A stretch of 59,388 nucleotides of DNA, from contig JAZNSI010000001.1 in the NCBI GenBank assembly GCA_045591175.1, positions 1-59,388 on the forward strand. Direction: 5' to 3'. Below the pieces are notes generated by a model, which was not told the DNA's origin, did not search any database, and saw nothing but the letters and a program-made list of their open reading frames with translations. The position numbers and the translations under genes are program-made. Position 1 is the stretch's first letter, and each line of letters starts with the position of its first letter. The DNA comes from UBA11524 sp045591175. GTDB lineage: Bacteria > Bacillota > Clostridia > Christensenellales > Aristaeellaceae. This document shows, piece by piece, positions 27,007 to 34,766 of the stretch.

Positions 27007-28209
27007 TTACGCGGACATCCTCTCAGCGATGGCCTCCAGGAATGCACGGCTGTTGACGGCAGTGCATTCGCTGCCCTCCCAAAGGAGCGCCAGATCCTTG
27101 GTCATCACGCCGGATTCAATGGTGTCGATGGTGGCTTTTTCCAGCTTATCGGCAAAGGCCATCAGGTCAGGCAGGTTGTCCAGCTCGCCGCGCTTGCGGA
27201 GCGCGCCGCTCCAGGCGAAGATGGTCGCCACGGGGTTGGTGGAGGTCTCTTCGCCCTTGAGGTAGCGGTAGTAGTGGCGGGTGACGGTACCATGAGCGGC
27301 CTCGTATTCAAACTTGCCGTCGGGGGAGACCAGCACGGAGGTCATCATGGCCAGGCTGCCGAAGGCGGTGGCGACCATGTCGCTCATCACGTCGCCGTCG
27401 TAGTTCTTGCAGGCCCAGATGAACCCGCCCTTGGAGCGCACCACGCGGGCAACGGCGTCGTCGATCAGGGTGTAGAAGTACTCGATGCCGGCGGCCTCGA
27501 ACTGCGCCTTGTAGGTGCTGTCGTGGATCTCCTGGAAGATATCCTTGAAGGTGTGGTCATAGGTCTTGCTGATGGTGTCCTTGGTGGAGAACCACAGATC
27601 CTGCTTGACGCTCAGGGCATACTGGAAGCAAGCGTGGGCGAAGGACGCAATGGAAGCGTCCAGGTTATGCACGCCCTGCAGAATGCCCGGGCCTTTGAAA
27701 TTGAAGATGGTCTGGCGGATCTCCTGGCCGTCCTCGCCGGTGAAGACAAGCTCCGCCTTGCCAGCGCCGGGGACGTCGATCTCCACGTTGCGGTAGACGT
27801 CGCCGTAGGCATGACGGGCGATGGTGATTGGAGCCTGCCAGGTGCGGACGGTGGGCTTCACGCCGCTGACGAGGATGGGCGCGCGGAACACGGTTCCGTC
27901 CAGCATCGCGCGGATGGTGCCGTTGGGACTCTTCCACATCTCGTGCAGGTTGTATTCCGTCATGCGCTGGGCATTGGGCGTGATGGTGGCGCACTTGACA
28001 GCAACGCCATACTTCTTGGTGGCATTGGCGCTGTCGATGGTCACCTGATCGCCGGTTTCGTCGCGGTGGGGGAGGCCAAGGTCATAATATTCGGTCTTCA
28101 GGTCGATGAAGGGGTTGATCAGCAGCTCCTTGATGTCCGCCCACAGGATACGGGTCATCTCGTCGCCGTCCATTTCAACCAGCGGCGTTGTCATCTTGAT
28201 CTTTTCCAT
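27007..28209 (-). CDS. icd: NADP-dependent isocitrate dehydrogenase
   Basis: Converts isocitrate to 2-oxoglutarate and CO2 with reduction of NADP. The 400 residues follow the homodimeric, eukaryote-like subfamily (about 400-410 residues) rather than the E. coli type: MDGDEMTRILW at the N-terminus, the substrate segment SPNGTIRAMLDGTVFR, and YDGDVMSDMVATAFGSLAMMTS with the metal-binding aspartates. No aconitase or citrate synthase is nearby. In an anaerobe it probably supplies 2-oxoglutarate for glutamate synthesis, consistent with the glutamine synthetase elsewhere in the window. A promoter with a palindrome on its -10 box precedes it. Confidence 0.96.
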   Translation of the reverse strand: MEKIKMTTPLVEMDGDEMTRILWADIKELLINPFIDLKTEYYDLGLPHRDETGDQVTIDSANATKKYGVAVKCATITPNAQRMTEYNLHEMWKSPNGTIRAMLDGTVFRAPILVSGVKPTVRTWQAPITIARHAYGDVYRNVEIDVPGAGKAELVFTGEDGQEIRQTIFNFKGPGILQGVHNLDASIASFAHACFQYALSVKQDLWFSTKDTISKTYDHTFKDIFQEIHDSTYKAQFEAAGIEYFYTLIDDAVARVVRSKGGFIWACKNYDGDVMSDMVATAFGSLAMMTSVLVSPDGKFEYEAAHGTVTRHYYRYLKGEETSTNPVATIFAWSGALRKRGELDNLPDLMAFADKLEKATIDTIESGVMTKDLALLWEGSECTAVNSRAFLEAIAERMSA

Positions 28210-28245
28210 AGCAATCGCTCCTTGCGAAAATATTCATCGGTATTT

Positions 28246-28274
28246 ATTGTACTGTATACAATTCGAATCTGCAA
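28246..28274 (-). promoter_or_regulatory. icd promoter with palindrome over the -10 box
   Basis: On the minus strand TTGCAG (28274-28269) and TACAAT (28251-28246) are 17 bases apart. ATTGTA (28246-28251) and TACAAT (28257-28262) form an inverted repeat with a 5-base centre that covers the -10 box, a likely repressor site. Confidence 0.65.
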
Positions 28275-28293
28275 GATGTGAACATCGAAAGAA

Positions 28294-28341
28294 CAAGGGG
28301 CGCTGCCCCTTGACCCTGCCAGAGGGACATTTTCCCTCTGG
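28294..28341. repeat. Double hairpin element in the icd-padR gap
   Basis: Two perfect stem-loops lie 6 bases apart: CAAGGGGC/GCCCCTTG (28294-28312) and CCAGAGGGA/TCCCTCTGG (28319-28341). No gene ends here, so it is not an ordinary terminator. Paired hairpins of this kind are often dispersed palindromic repeats in clostridial genomes; I see no second copy in this window. The remaining bases from 28342 to 28465 show nothing I can name. Confidence 0.5.
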
Positions 28342-28468
28342 ACTCACGTTCCGCGATTGAGTTGGCTGTTCTATCGCAGTGCATGCGCGTGCGGCTATCG
28401 CTTTCGTGCGACACGGTAAAATGCGTGCTTGGGAAAATATTCGAACCTCTTTCTTAAAATTTCATGAG

Positions 28469-28536
28469 ATACCTTGACAGGCGAGGTATTACGGTGTATT
28501 ATAGCGTCGCAAGGTACTTCGACACGCGAGGTATTA
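28469..28536 (+). promoter_or_regulatory. padR operon promoter with two operators
   Basis: TTGACA (28474-28479) and TATTAT (28497-28502) are 17 bases apart. Two 22-base direct copies (28470-28491 and 28515-28536, 19 of 22 identical, 45 bases apart) each contain an imperfect dyad ending in GAGGTA; the first dyad is ATACCT/AGGTAT (28469-28474, 28484-28489). One copy covers the -35 box and spacer, the other lies just after the transcription start. Confidence 0.75.
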
Positions 28537-28559
28537 AACGAAACCGAGGAGGATATCAC

Positions 28560-28724
28560 ATGTTCCGCAAAACTGGCCGCAAGGGGAAACAGCGTTCCAG
28601 GCCGGATCATCGCCCGATGAATACCGAATCCCGCGAACCTGGCGACACGCTGAACGAATCTGTTCATAGGCGTCGCGTCCGTTATGATGAGTTAAGTCCC
28701 AACCGTTACTTGAACTGGAGGTGA
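28560..28724 (+). CDS. Small basic hypothetical protein
   Basis: A 54-residue protein, very basic in its first half (Lys/Arg at about one residue in three) with no membrane segment and no recognised motif. A strong GAGGAGG ribosome site lies 7 bases upstream, and the gene is the first one after the regulated promoter, 4 bases before padR. Its conserved position rather than its sequence argues that it is real. It could bind nucleic acid or act as a leader peptide; there is no direct sign of either. Confidence 0.55.
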   Translation: MFRKTGRKGKQRSRPDHRPMNTESREPGDTLNESVHRRRVRYDELSPNRYLNWR

Positions 28725-28728
28725 CCCT

Positions 28729-29058
28729 ATGGCATTGTCTGCTGATATTCTAAGAGGCTATACCGACACGATCATTCTGCGACAGCTGTCGGAAGGGGAC
28801 AGCTACGGCTACCAGATCAACAAGAACGTTACAGCGCTGTCAGGCGGTGCGTTCGAATTGAAGGAAGCCACGCTGTACACGGCTTTCCGACGCCTGGAGG
28901 CAGCAGGATACATCCGTTCCTACTGGGGCGATGAGATGTCCGGCGCGCGCCGCCGCTACTATTCCATCACGGATACCGGGCTGGGCAAGCTGGTCGACGA
29001 TCAGTCTGCCTGGATCGAAACCAAAGCACAAATCGACCTGCTTTTGCTGGAGGAATGA
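28729..29058 (+). CDS. PadR-family transcriptional regulator
   Basis: A 109-residue winged-helix repressor. The PadR hallmarks are LRGYTDTIILRQLSEGDSYG at the N-terminus, YQINKNV, the LKEATLYTAFRRLEAAGYI recognition region and the wing with GARRRYYSITDTG. The C-terminal helix for dimer contact is short, as in the small PadR-s1 group. It very likely binds the two dyads at 28469-28536 and so controls its own operon with the DUF4097 protein. Inducers of such small PadR proteins are often hydrophobic compounds or membrane-active drugs; here this is an inference. Confidence 0.94.
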   Translation: MALSADILRGYTDTIILRQLSEGDSYGYQINKNVTALSGGAFELKEATLYTAFRRLEAAGYIRSYWGDEMSGARRRYYSITDTGLGKLVDDQSAWIETKAQIDLLLLEE

Positions 29059-29061
29059 GTT

Positions 29062-30267
29062 ATGATGAATACAACCGTAGCCCGCATCGTGGAAATCATG
29101 TTCCAGGATGTGGAGAAGAATGAAGAAACCGACGCCATCCGCGACGAGGTCATGAACAACTGCCAGGAGCGCTTCATTGACTTGACCACCTCCGGCATGA
29201 ATGAGGATGATGCCATTGCGGCAGTCATCGAGAGCCTCAAGGGTATGGAGGATGTGCTTGCTCCCTACAAGAAAGTGCGCCGTTCTGCAGAAGAAATGGG
29301 CGATATGGACGACGAGGAATCCGGCGAGCGGAACGTGGCGTTCCGGGCGGAGGAGATTCACCAGATCAGCGTTTGCCTGGTCAGCGAGGACATCACGCTC
29401 GAAGCTTCCGATGACAACGAGTACCATGTCATCTGGGATGCGGATGAATTGCCGATGGTGGATGTGAGCGTTTCGAACGGCGTGCTGAAGGTTGAACGCC
29501 GCGCCGGTGAGCAGGCCAAGCCGAATCGCAGTGAAAAGGTCGAACATCAAGCCTCGGATAGCACGGGGGATTTTGTACGCACAGAAAAAGGGAAGATCGA
29601 GATCAACCTGGACAGTATTGACGGGATGCTCAAGTCCATCGGCGAAACGCTGAAGAACACATTCTCGAACTTGCACTTTACGGTTGGCTTCGGCGACAGT
29701 GTAGTAAAAATCCAGATCCCTGAATACGCCATCCCTCACACCAAGCTCCTGACCACCTCCGGTGACATTGATGTGCAGGGCGTTGCGCTGGCCGATTTGA
29801 ACGTGACCTCCACCAGCGGTGATATCAATATTGATCTGGCCGAGGATGAAGGCTTGTCCCGCGCGGAGATCCGCACCACCTCCGGCGACATTGAAGCTGC
29901 CTGCTTTGCCGAAAGCGCGACGATCGCGTCTACTTCCGGCGATGTGGAAGTGAGCGGCCGCGTGAATGAGCTGACGGTCAGCACCATCTCCGGCGACATT
30001 GACGTCCGCGCGGACGTGAAGGACATCAACTTCAAGGCGATCAGCGGCGATGTTGATATGTGCTTTGAGAGCGTGGAAGTCCGCGAGGTGAGCGGCAGCA
30101 CCATTTCCGGCGACATCGACATTGACCTGCCTGCTGGCGTAGGAGCGATTGCCATCAACACCCAAACCCGCTCTGGCGATGTGACTAGCCGCCACCATTG
30201 CGATGGTGTGGGCCCGGTCGTCAGCGGCAATGTCAGCTCCATGTCCGGCGACATTACCATCCGATAA
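29062..30267 (+). CDS. DUF4097 beta-helix protein with N-terminal helical domain
   Basis: A 401-residue protein. The first 80 residues are helical and resemble the DUF1700-like domain that often accompanies PadR (VEKNEETDAIRDEVMNNCQE). From about residue 90 it becomes beta-rich, and from about 225 to the end the motif TSGDI or SGDV recurs some eight times at roughly 18-20 residue spacing, the signature of DUF4097, a right-handed beta-helix fold. No signal peptide or membrane segment is evident, so it is probably cytoplasmic. PadR-DUF4097 pairs are common in Firmicutes and tied to envelope stress, but the biochemical role is unknown. A terminator follows. Confidence 0.88.
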   Translation: MMNTTVARIVEIMFQDVEKNEETDAIRDEVMNNCQERFIDLTTSGMNEDDAIAAVIESLKGMEDVLAPYKKVRRSAEEMGDMDDEESGERNVAFRAEEIHQISVCLVSEDITLEASDDNEYHVIWDADELPMVDVSVSNGVLKVERRAGEQAKPNRSEKVEHQASDSTGDFVRTEKGKIEINLDSIDGMLKSIGETLKNTFSNLHFTVGFGDSVVKIQIPEYAIPHTKLLTTSGDIDVQGVALADLNVTSTSGDINIDLAEDEGLSRAEIRTTSGDIEAACFAESATIASTSGDVEVSGRVNELTVSTISGDIDVRADVKDINFKAISGDVDMCFESVEVREVSGSTISGDIDIDLPAGVGAIAINTQTRSGDVTSRHHCDGVGPVVSGNVSSMSGDITIR

Positions 30268-30271
30268 AGAA

Positions 30272-30305
30272 AAGCCTCCGCAGGTTTACTGCGGAGGCTT
30301 TTTCA
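30272..30305. terminator. Bidirectional terminator after the DUF4097 gene
   Basis: GCCTCCGCAG (30274-30283) pairs with CTGCGGAGGC (30289-30298) and runs into five T; the opposite side gives TTTTCTTT for the converging PNPOx-like gene. Confidence 0.9.
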
Positions 30306-30725
30306 TGTGAAGTCGATCTCATATCGGGTGCCATGGTGAAACAGCACACCGTCGGTCAGGCGGATGCGAAGAATAATGGTATGCGGATCTGCTTCATTGG
30401 TATGGCCGTTGCTGTACCATGCCGCAAAGGCAGCACGCAGTTTGTCCGCCATGGCGACGTTTTCCGACAGAAGTATGTGCCCCAGGCTTTCACCGACGCC
30501 ATGCGCAGTGAACCATTCACCGCAGATGGCGACCTTGGGGTTCTTCGCGATGTGCTGCATTTTGCCGGAAAGCCCATAGGTTACGGTGTAAAAGCAGCCA
30601 TCCTCATAGTATGCGTCGACCGTGCGTACGGCAGGGGAGTCGCCATCCAGCGTGGCGAGGGCAATCAGGGTGTCATGACCAAAGCGCTCGTTCATGATGG
30701 CCGCGATTTCACTGGTAATCTTCAT
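30303..30725 (-). CDS. Pyridoxamine 5'-phosphate oxidase family (FMN-binding split barrel) protein
   Basis: A 140-residue protein of the PNPOx-like flavin split-barrel superfamily: an N-terminal helix, then strands with ALATLDGDSPAVRTVDAYYE, a SGKMQHIAKNPKVAIC segment typical of FMN-phosphate contact, and a C-terminal beta strand. Members reduce flavins, haem or nitro compounds; the substrate here is unknown. It follows a GNAT gene on the same strand by 15 bases. Confidence 0.85.
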   Translation of the reverse strand: MKITSEIAAIMNERFGHDTLIALATLDGDSPAVRTVDAYYEDGCFYTVTYGLSGKMQHIAKNPKVAICGEWFTAHGVGESLGHILLSENVAMADKLRAAFAAWYSNGHTNEADPHTIILRIRLTDGVLFHHGTRYEIDFT

Positions 30726-30740
30726 GTTTAACTCCTCCTG

Positions 30741-31139
30741 TCAGTCGCGTTCCGGGCGCAACTCCATCTGTCCGCAGAGCATGGTCGTAAAGCCGAATTC
30801 CTCGTAGTACTTTTGCAGCTCGGTATCACCGTAGATTACGCTGACCATGTAGATGCCCTCATTGCGCAGGCGTTCCAAAGTCCGCTGCATCAGCTGGTGG
30901 CCGATGCCTTGCCGCTGATAGTCCGGATGCACCATCAGGTCTTGAATGTACGCATCGGTTACTCCGTTGCTGACAACCGCTGTATATCCGACGAGACGAT
31001 CTTCGTCAAAGCAGTAAAGCTGGAAAGCATTGTGCAGCCGCACATCAGCCAGCTCGCGTTCCATCCTGTTCCAGCCGACAGATTGCCGAAGAGCAGCCAG
31101 TGCTCTTGCAGAAACTGCGGCATCAAATTCATAGCGCAT
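30741..31139 (-). CDS. GNAT family N-acetyltransferase
   Basis: A 132-residue acetyltransferase with motif A VHPDYQRQGIGHQLMQRTLE (about residues 70-89) and a C-terminal ELQKYYEEFGFT segment. This compact form resembles small GNATs of unknown target. It probably shares a transcript with the PNPOx-like gene downstream. A GC-rich hairpin without T tract lies between it and the KDG kinase gene. Confidence 0.87.
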   Translation of the reverse strand: MRYEFDAAVSARALAALRQSVGWNRMERELADVRLHNAFQLYCFDEDRLVGYTAVVSNGVTDAYIQDLMVHPDYQRQGIGHQLMQRTLERLRNEGIYMVSVIYGDTELQKYYEEFGFTTMLCGQMELRPERD

Positions 31140-31160
31140 ATTTGCTCCTCGAATAGGGAA

Positions 31161-31184
31161 GGCCTCCGACTTGCGCCGGAGGCC
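31161..31184 (-). terminator. Weak hairpin after the KDG kinase gene
   Basis: GGCCTCCG (31161-31168) pairs with CGGAGGCC (31177-31184). No T tract follows in either direction, so it may only partly stop transcription or protect the mRNA end. Confidence 0.45.
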
Positions 31185-31200
31185 ATTGGTTATGTAGCGA

Positions 31201-32235
31201 TTAGCGCTGCACGCGGCCGGTGCCGGAGCCCTTCATCAGGGACTCGACTTCCGCGACGGACACGCGGTTGTAGTCGCCGATGATGGTGTGCTTCAGGCAG
31301 GAAGCAGCCACGGCGTACTCCAGCGCGGTCTTCTCGTCTTCGTAGGTGTTCAGGCCGTAGATCAGGCCGCCGCCGAAGGAGTCGCCGCCGCCAACGCGGT
31401 CAACGATGTCGGTGATAGAGTACTTGCGGGACAGGAAGAAGTCCTTGCCGTTGTACAGGCAGGCGCGCCAGTCGTTGTGGTTGGCGCTCTTGGACTCACG
31501 CAGGGTGATGGCAACGCGCTTGATGTTGGGGTAGGTCTCCATGGCCAGGGAAGCGATCGCCTTGTAGTTCTCGATGTTCAGCTCGCCCTCTTCCACGTCG
31601 CCCTGGGATTCAGCCTTCAGGCACAGAGCCTTCTGGAAGTCTTCCTCGTTGGCGATGACGGTATCGACGTACTTGACCAGCTCGGTCATCACTTCGTCGG
31701 CGCGCTTGCCGTACTTCCACAGGTTCTTGCGGTAGTTCAGGTCGCAGGAGACGTGCACGCCGCGGGCCTTACAGGCCTTCAGGGCTTCCAGGGTCAGGTC
31801 GGCAGCGCCCTGGGAGATGGCGGGGGTGATGCCGGTGAAGTGGAACCAGGTCGCGCCTTCCAGCACGGTATCCCAGTCAATGTCGCCGGGCTTGGCTTCG
31901 CAGATGGAGGAGCCGGCACGGTCGTAGATGACCTTGGAGGGACGCTGCACAGCGCCGGTCTCCAGGAAGTAGATGCCCACGCGGTTGCCGCCGCGGACGA
32001 TCTTGCTGGTGTCAACGCCAAAGCCGCGCAGCTCACGGATGCAGGCATCCGCCACGTCGTTCTTGGGCAGAACGGTCACGAAAGCGGTATCCAGGCCGTA
32101 GTTGGCCAGGGACACGGAAACGTTGGCTTCGCCGCCGCCGAAGGTGGCCTCCAGAGAGGGGCTCTGGAAGAAACGCTCGTAAGCGGGGGACTTCAGTCGC
32201 AGCATGATCTCGCCGAAAGTAATAATCTTGCCCAT
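31201..32235 (-). CDS. kdgK: 2-dehydro-3-deoxygluconokinase (PfkB family)
   Basis: Phosphorylates 2-keto-3-deoxygluconate to KDPG. The 344-residue PfkB-fold kinase has the N-terminal GEIMLRLKSP motif, the GGGEANVSVSLANYGL substrate segment and the C-terminal VDRVGGGDSFGGGLIYG motif that contains the catalytic Asp and anion hole. The KDGK subtype is supported by the KDPG aldolase two genes upstream. Together they form the last two steps of glucuronate and galacturonate breakdown. The ribosome site AGGAGGT is well placed. Confidence 0.92.
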   Translation of the reverse strand: MGKIITFGEIMLRLKSPAYERFFQSPSLEATFGGGEANVSVSLANYGLDTAFVTVLPKNDVADACIRELRGFGVDTSKIVRGGNRVGIYFLETGAVQRPSKVIYDRAGSSICEAKPGDIDWDTVLEGATWFHFTGITPAISQGAADLTLEALKACKARGVHVSCDLNYRKNLWKYGKRADEVMTELVKYVDTVIANEEDFQKALCLKAESQGDVEEGELNIENYKAIASLAMETYPNIKRVAITLRESKSANHNDWRACLYNGKDFFLSRKYSITDIVDRVGGGDSFGGGLIYGLNTYEDEKTALEYAVAASCLKHTIIGDYNRVSVAEVESLMKGSGTGRVQR

Positions 32236-32265
32236 TTTAGGTGTACCTCCTGAATGTATTGTGAG

Positions 32266-32436
32266 TTATTTCTTTTCCTTCTTGGTCAGCCAGACGTAGC
32301 AGCAGCAATTTTCGTCAGTGGACTTGGCCTGGATCTCCTTGATGTGCCAGCCATCCTGCAGATAGGCGTCCAGCTCGGGGAGCTCCGCAACCTCGCGGTT
32401 GCCGGTGACCTGACCGACGATGATGAGCTTATCCAT
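32266..32436 (-). CDS. Small conserved-looking protein between kdgK and the KDPG aldolase
   Basis: A 56-residue protein. The pattern LPELDAYLQDGWHIKEIQ followed by a strand with YVWLTKK resembles the small DUF1737/DUF4177 fold, in which one helix packs on a short sheet. A triple Cys run lies in the middle. TTGGAGG is 8 bases before the ATG. It is flanked by kdgK (30 bases) and the aldolase (30 bases) on the same strand, so it belongs to the hexuronate operon. Function unknown. Confidence 0.65.
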   Translation of the reverse strand: MDKLIIVGQVTGNREVAELPELDAYLQDGWHIKEIQAKSTDENCCCYVWLTKKEKK

Positions 32437-32466
32437 TGGAATGACCTCCAATCAAAACTTCGAACC

Positions 32467-33423
32467 TTACTTCTGCACGAGGTGCACAGCGAAGCCGGCA
32501 ACCTCGTCCTCGAGGTAGATGGCAATCAGCTTGCCGTTCTTGACGACAGCGGAGTCCTCAATGAACTTGTAGCCGCGCTGCTCCAGGTGCCACTTGGCGC
32601 GCTTGACGCTGTTGGTGCCGATGGCGATGTGGCCATGCTTGCCGCGGCCCATGTACTTGTTGATCTCAATGCCGGTGCCCACGAAGTTGGAGGAGTTGCC
32701 TTCCTTGATGGGCATGCCCATCAGCGCCGCCAGCTTCTTGCACTCAGCCATGGATTCCTCAGCGGACTCGGTGTTGATGCCGATGTGACGGATCTCGAAG
32801 CCCAGCATCTTGTTCACGGCAGAGCGGGTCAGCTCGGTGATCTTGTCCCATTCCTTGTTCTTGATCAGATCCTTGGGGCACATGAAGGTGCCGCCGCAGC
32901 AGATGATGCGGTCAAAGGCCAGGTAATCCAGCATGTTCTTCTCGTTCACGCCGCCGGTGGGCATGAAGTTGAGGCCGGGATACACGGGCGCCAGGTTCTT
33001 GATCATGGGCAGACCGCCGGCAGCCTCAGCGGGGAAGAACTTCACAGCCTTCAGGCCGAAGGACAGTGCCACCTGGATGTCGGAGGGGGTGGAAGTGCCG
33101 GGGCAGATCGGGATATCCTTTTCCACGCAGTACTTCACGATATCGGGGGACAGGCCGGGGGAGACGATGGCGGCGGCGCCAGCGTTCACAGCACGATCCA
33201 CCTGCTCGGTGGTCAGGACAGTACCGGCGCACAGGGCCACGTGAGGCAGCTCCTCGTGCACGCGGCGGATGGACTCCTCCGCAGCAGCGGTACGGAAGGT
33301 GATCTCAGCAACGGGCAGACCGCCGTCGGCCAGGGCCTTGCACAGCGGCACAGCATCATCAGCATCGTCGATCGCGATGACGGGAACCAGACCAGCCAGG
33401 GAAAGCTTCTCCAAAAACTCCAT
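32467..33423 (-). CDS. eda: KDPG/KHG aldolase fused to a VOC-like domain
   Basis: Splits 2-keto-3-deoxy-6-phosphogluconate into pyruvate and glyceraldehyde 3-phosphate. Residues 1-205 are the class I aldolase barrel: Glu40 in VAEITFRT, the phosphate-binding PGTSTPSD segment and the Schiff-base Lys128 in AVKFFPAEA match Glu45 and Lys133 of the E. coli enzyme. Residues from about 207 to 318 are extra: a paired beta-alpha-beta-beta-beta layout with IRHIGINTESAEES and HGHIAIGTNSVKRAKWHLEQ looks like one vicinal-oxygen-chelate (glyoxalase-like) unit. E. coli Eda is about 213 residues, so the fusion is real in this reading frame. The extra domain might bind a sugar acid or metal; its role is unknown. 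Confidence 0.92.
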   Translation of the reverse strand: MEFLEKLSLAGLVPVIAIDDADDAVPLCKALADGGLPVAEITFRTAAAEESIRRVHEELPHVALCAGTVLTTEQVDRAVNAGAAAIVSPGLSPDIVKYCVEKDIPICPGTSTPSDIQVALSFGLKAVKFFPAEAAGGLPMIKNLAPVYPGLNFMPTGGVNEKNMLDYLAFDRIICCGGTFMCPKDLIKNKEWDKITELTRSAVNKMLGFEIRHIGINTESAEESMAECKKLAALMGMPIKEGNSSNFVGTGIEINKYMGRGKHGHIAIGTNSVKRAKWHLEQRGYKFIEDSAVVKNGKLIAIYLEDEVAGFAVHLVQK

Positions 33424-33534
33424 GGGACATCGTCCTTTCTAAAATTGTATCAAGCTGTAAGCGGTTACATCTGCGGCTGAATTTCTTGCGGTATTTCAGT
33501 CTGCAATTGACGCAACGCATACATAACCAATGCT

Positions 33535-33563
33535 ATGATACACGTTTCCTGAAATTCCGTCAA
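33535..33563 (-). promoter_or_regulatory. Promoter of the eda-kdgK operon
   Basis: On the minus strand TTGACG (33563-33558) and TATCAT (33540-33535) are 17 bases apart. Confidence 0.7.
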
Positions 33564-33643
33564 GATGAAACGACGCGAATTTGCGCTTTTTTGTCTTGAA
33601 TGGCACATATTCAGCCTGAAAGACGTCTGTATACAAACAATAC

Positions 33644-33673
33644 TTGCGAAATACAACGCTCTTATGGTAAAAT
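33644..33673 (+). promoter_or_regulatory. Promoter of the zinc-ribbon operon
   Basis: TTGCGA (33644-33649) and TAAAAT (33668-33673) are 18 bases apart, ahead of the GGGAGGAGGGG ribosome site. Divergent from the eda promoter. Confidence 0.6.
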
Positions 33674-33704
33674 GAAAACGAATGAATTGGGAGGAGGGGA
33701 CAGA

Positions 33705-34766
33705 ATGAGCAATTCTATGATCTTCAAATGTCCCTGCTGCGGCGGATATCTGGAATTCGATCCGTCCAGGCAGAAATTCAAGTGCCTGTATTGCGGGCAG
33801 CTGCTGAGCGAGGAGGAGCTTCGCGAGCAGTCCGAAGAAAGAGAAGCTGCGGCGGAGTCTGTCCAGACAGAAGAAGCACCTGCGACGCAGGGTGAGCATC
33901 TGCGGAGCTATCAGTGCCAGATGTGCGGCGCAGAGATCGTGACCGACGAGACCACCGCAGCGACCCGCTGCTATTTCTGTCACAGTCCTGTTGTGCTTCA
34001 TGATCGGCTGGATGATGATTTCCGCCCCGATGGCGTCATCCCGTTCCAGCTGGACAAGGAAACGGCTGAGAAGCAGTTCATGGACTATATCAGCAGGAAG
34101 AAGTTCGTGGATCGCGGGTTCTTCAACGGCGCGCAGCTGGAGATGTTTTCCGGTGTGTACTATCCCTGGTGGTATACCGATATCGAGGGCGAGGCTGATT
34201 TCAGCGGCGAAGGGACCCGTTCCTCTGTGCGCTCCACACCGACCCACATCCTCACGACTACCCGGGTTTATCACGTGGAACGCCAGGGCCGGCTTTCCTT
34301 CCGCAATATCGCCCGCAAGGCGCTGATGAAGGCTGACGGCAAGCTCTCCGACGGTGTGCATCCCTATGACATCAGCGGCATGAAGCCCTATGCCAGCGGC
34401 TTCCTCAGCGGCTTTCTGGCGGAAAAGCGGGATATCTCTGAGGCCGCTGCCAAGGAAGAAACCATCCGCGAGGCCAGCGGGTATGCATCCTCCATGATGC
34501 GCCAAAATCACCCCTTCAACAGCCTGGACGGCAAAACGGATTTCCGTGCCACCAAGGTCGAGAGCCGCTATGTGCTCTTGCCTGCCTGGGTGCTGACCTG
34601 GAAGGGCGGAAAAGACGGCGCCCCCTATTACTACATGATGAACGGCCAGACAGGCAAGGTCTGCGGCAAGCTGCCCATTGACAAAAAGCGGGTGCTGGCA
34701 ACTGCTCTTGGCGTTGGCATCGCCATCTTCCTGGCACTTTGCGGAGGAGGTGCGTTCATATGGTAA
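33705..34766 (+). CDS. Zinc-ribbon membrane-anchored protein
   Basis: A 353-residue protein with two zinc ribbons: C-P-C-C with C-L-Y-C at residues 9-30, and C-Q-M-C with C-Y-F-C near residues 70-95, separated by a Glu/Ala-rich linker. The middle domain contains YYPWWYTDIEG and a beta-rich segment, and a single membrane helix sits at the very C-terminus (TALGVGIAIFLALC). The body faces the cytoplasm by this layout. Such proteins are often annotated as TFIIB-type zinc-ribbon proteins; function is unknown. The end overlaps the TPM gene start by 7 bases. Start at 33705 chosen for its GGAGGAGGGG site. Confidence 0.8.
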   Translation: MSNSMIFKCPCCGGYLEFDPSRQKFKCLYCGQLLSEEELREQSEEREAAAESVQTEEAPATQGEHLRSYQCQMCGAEIVTDETTAATRCYFCHSPVVLHDRLDDDFRPDGVIPFQLDKETAEKQFMDYISRKKFVDRGFFNGAQLEMFSGVYYPWWYTDIEGEADFSGEGTRSSVRSTPTHILTTTRVYHVERQGRLSFRNIARKALMKADGKLSDGVHPYDISGMKPYASGFLSGFLAEKRDISEAAAKEETIREASGYASSMMRQNHPFNSLDGKTDFRATKVESRYVLLPAWVLTWKGGKDGAPYYYMMNGQTGKVCGKLPIDKKRVLATALGVGIAIFLALCGGGAFIW

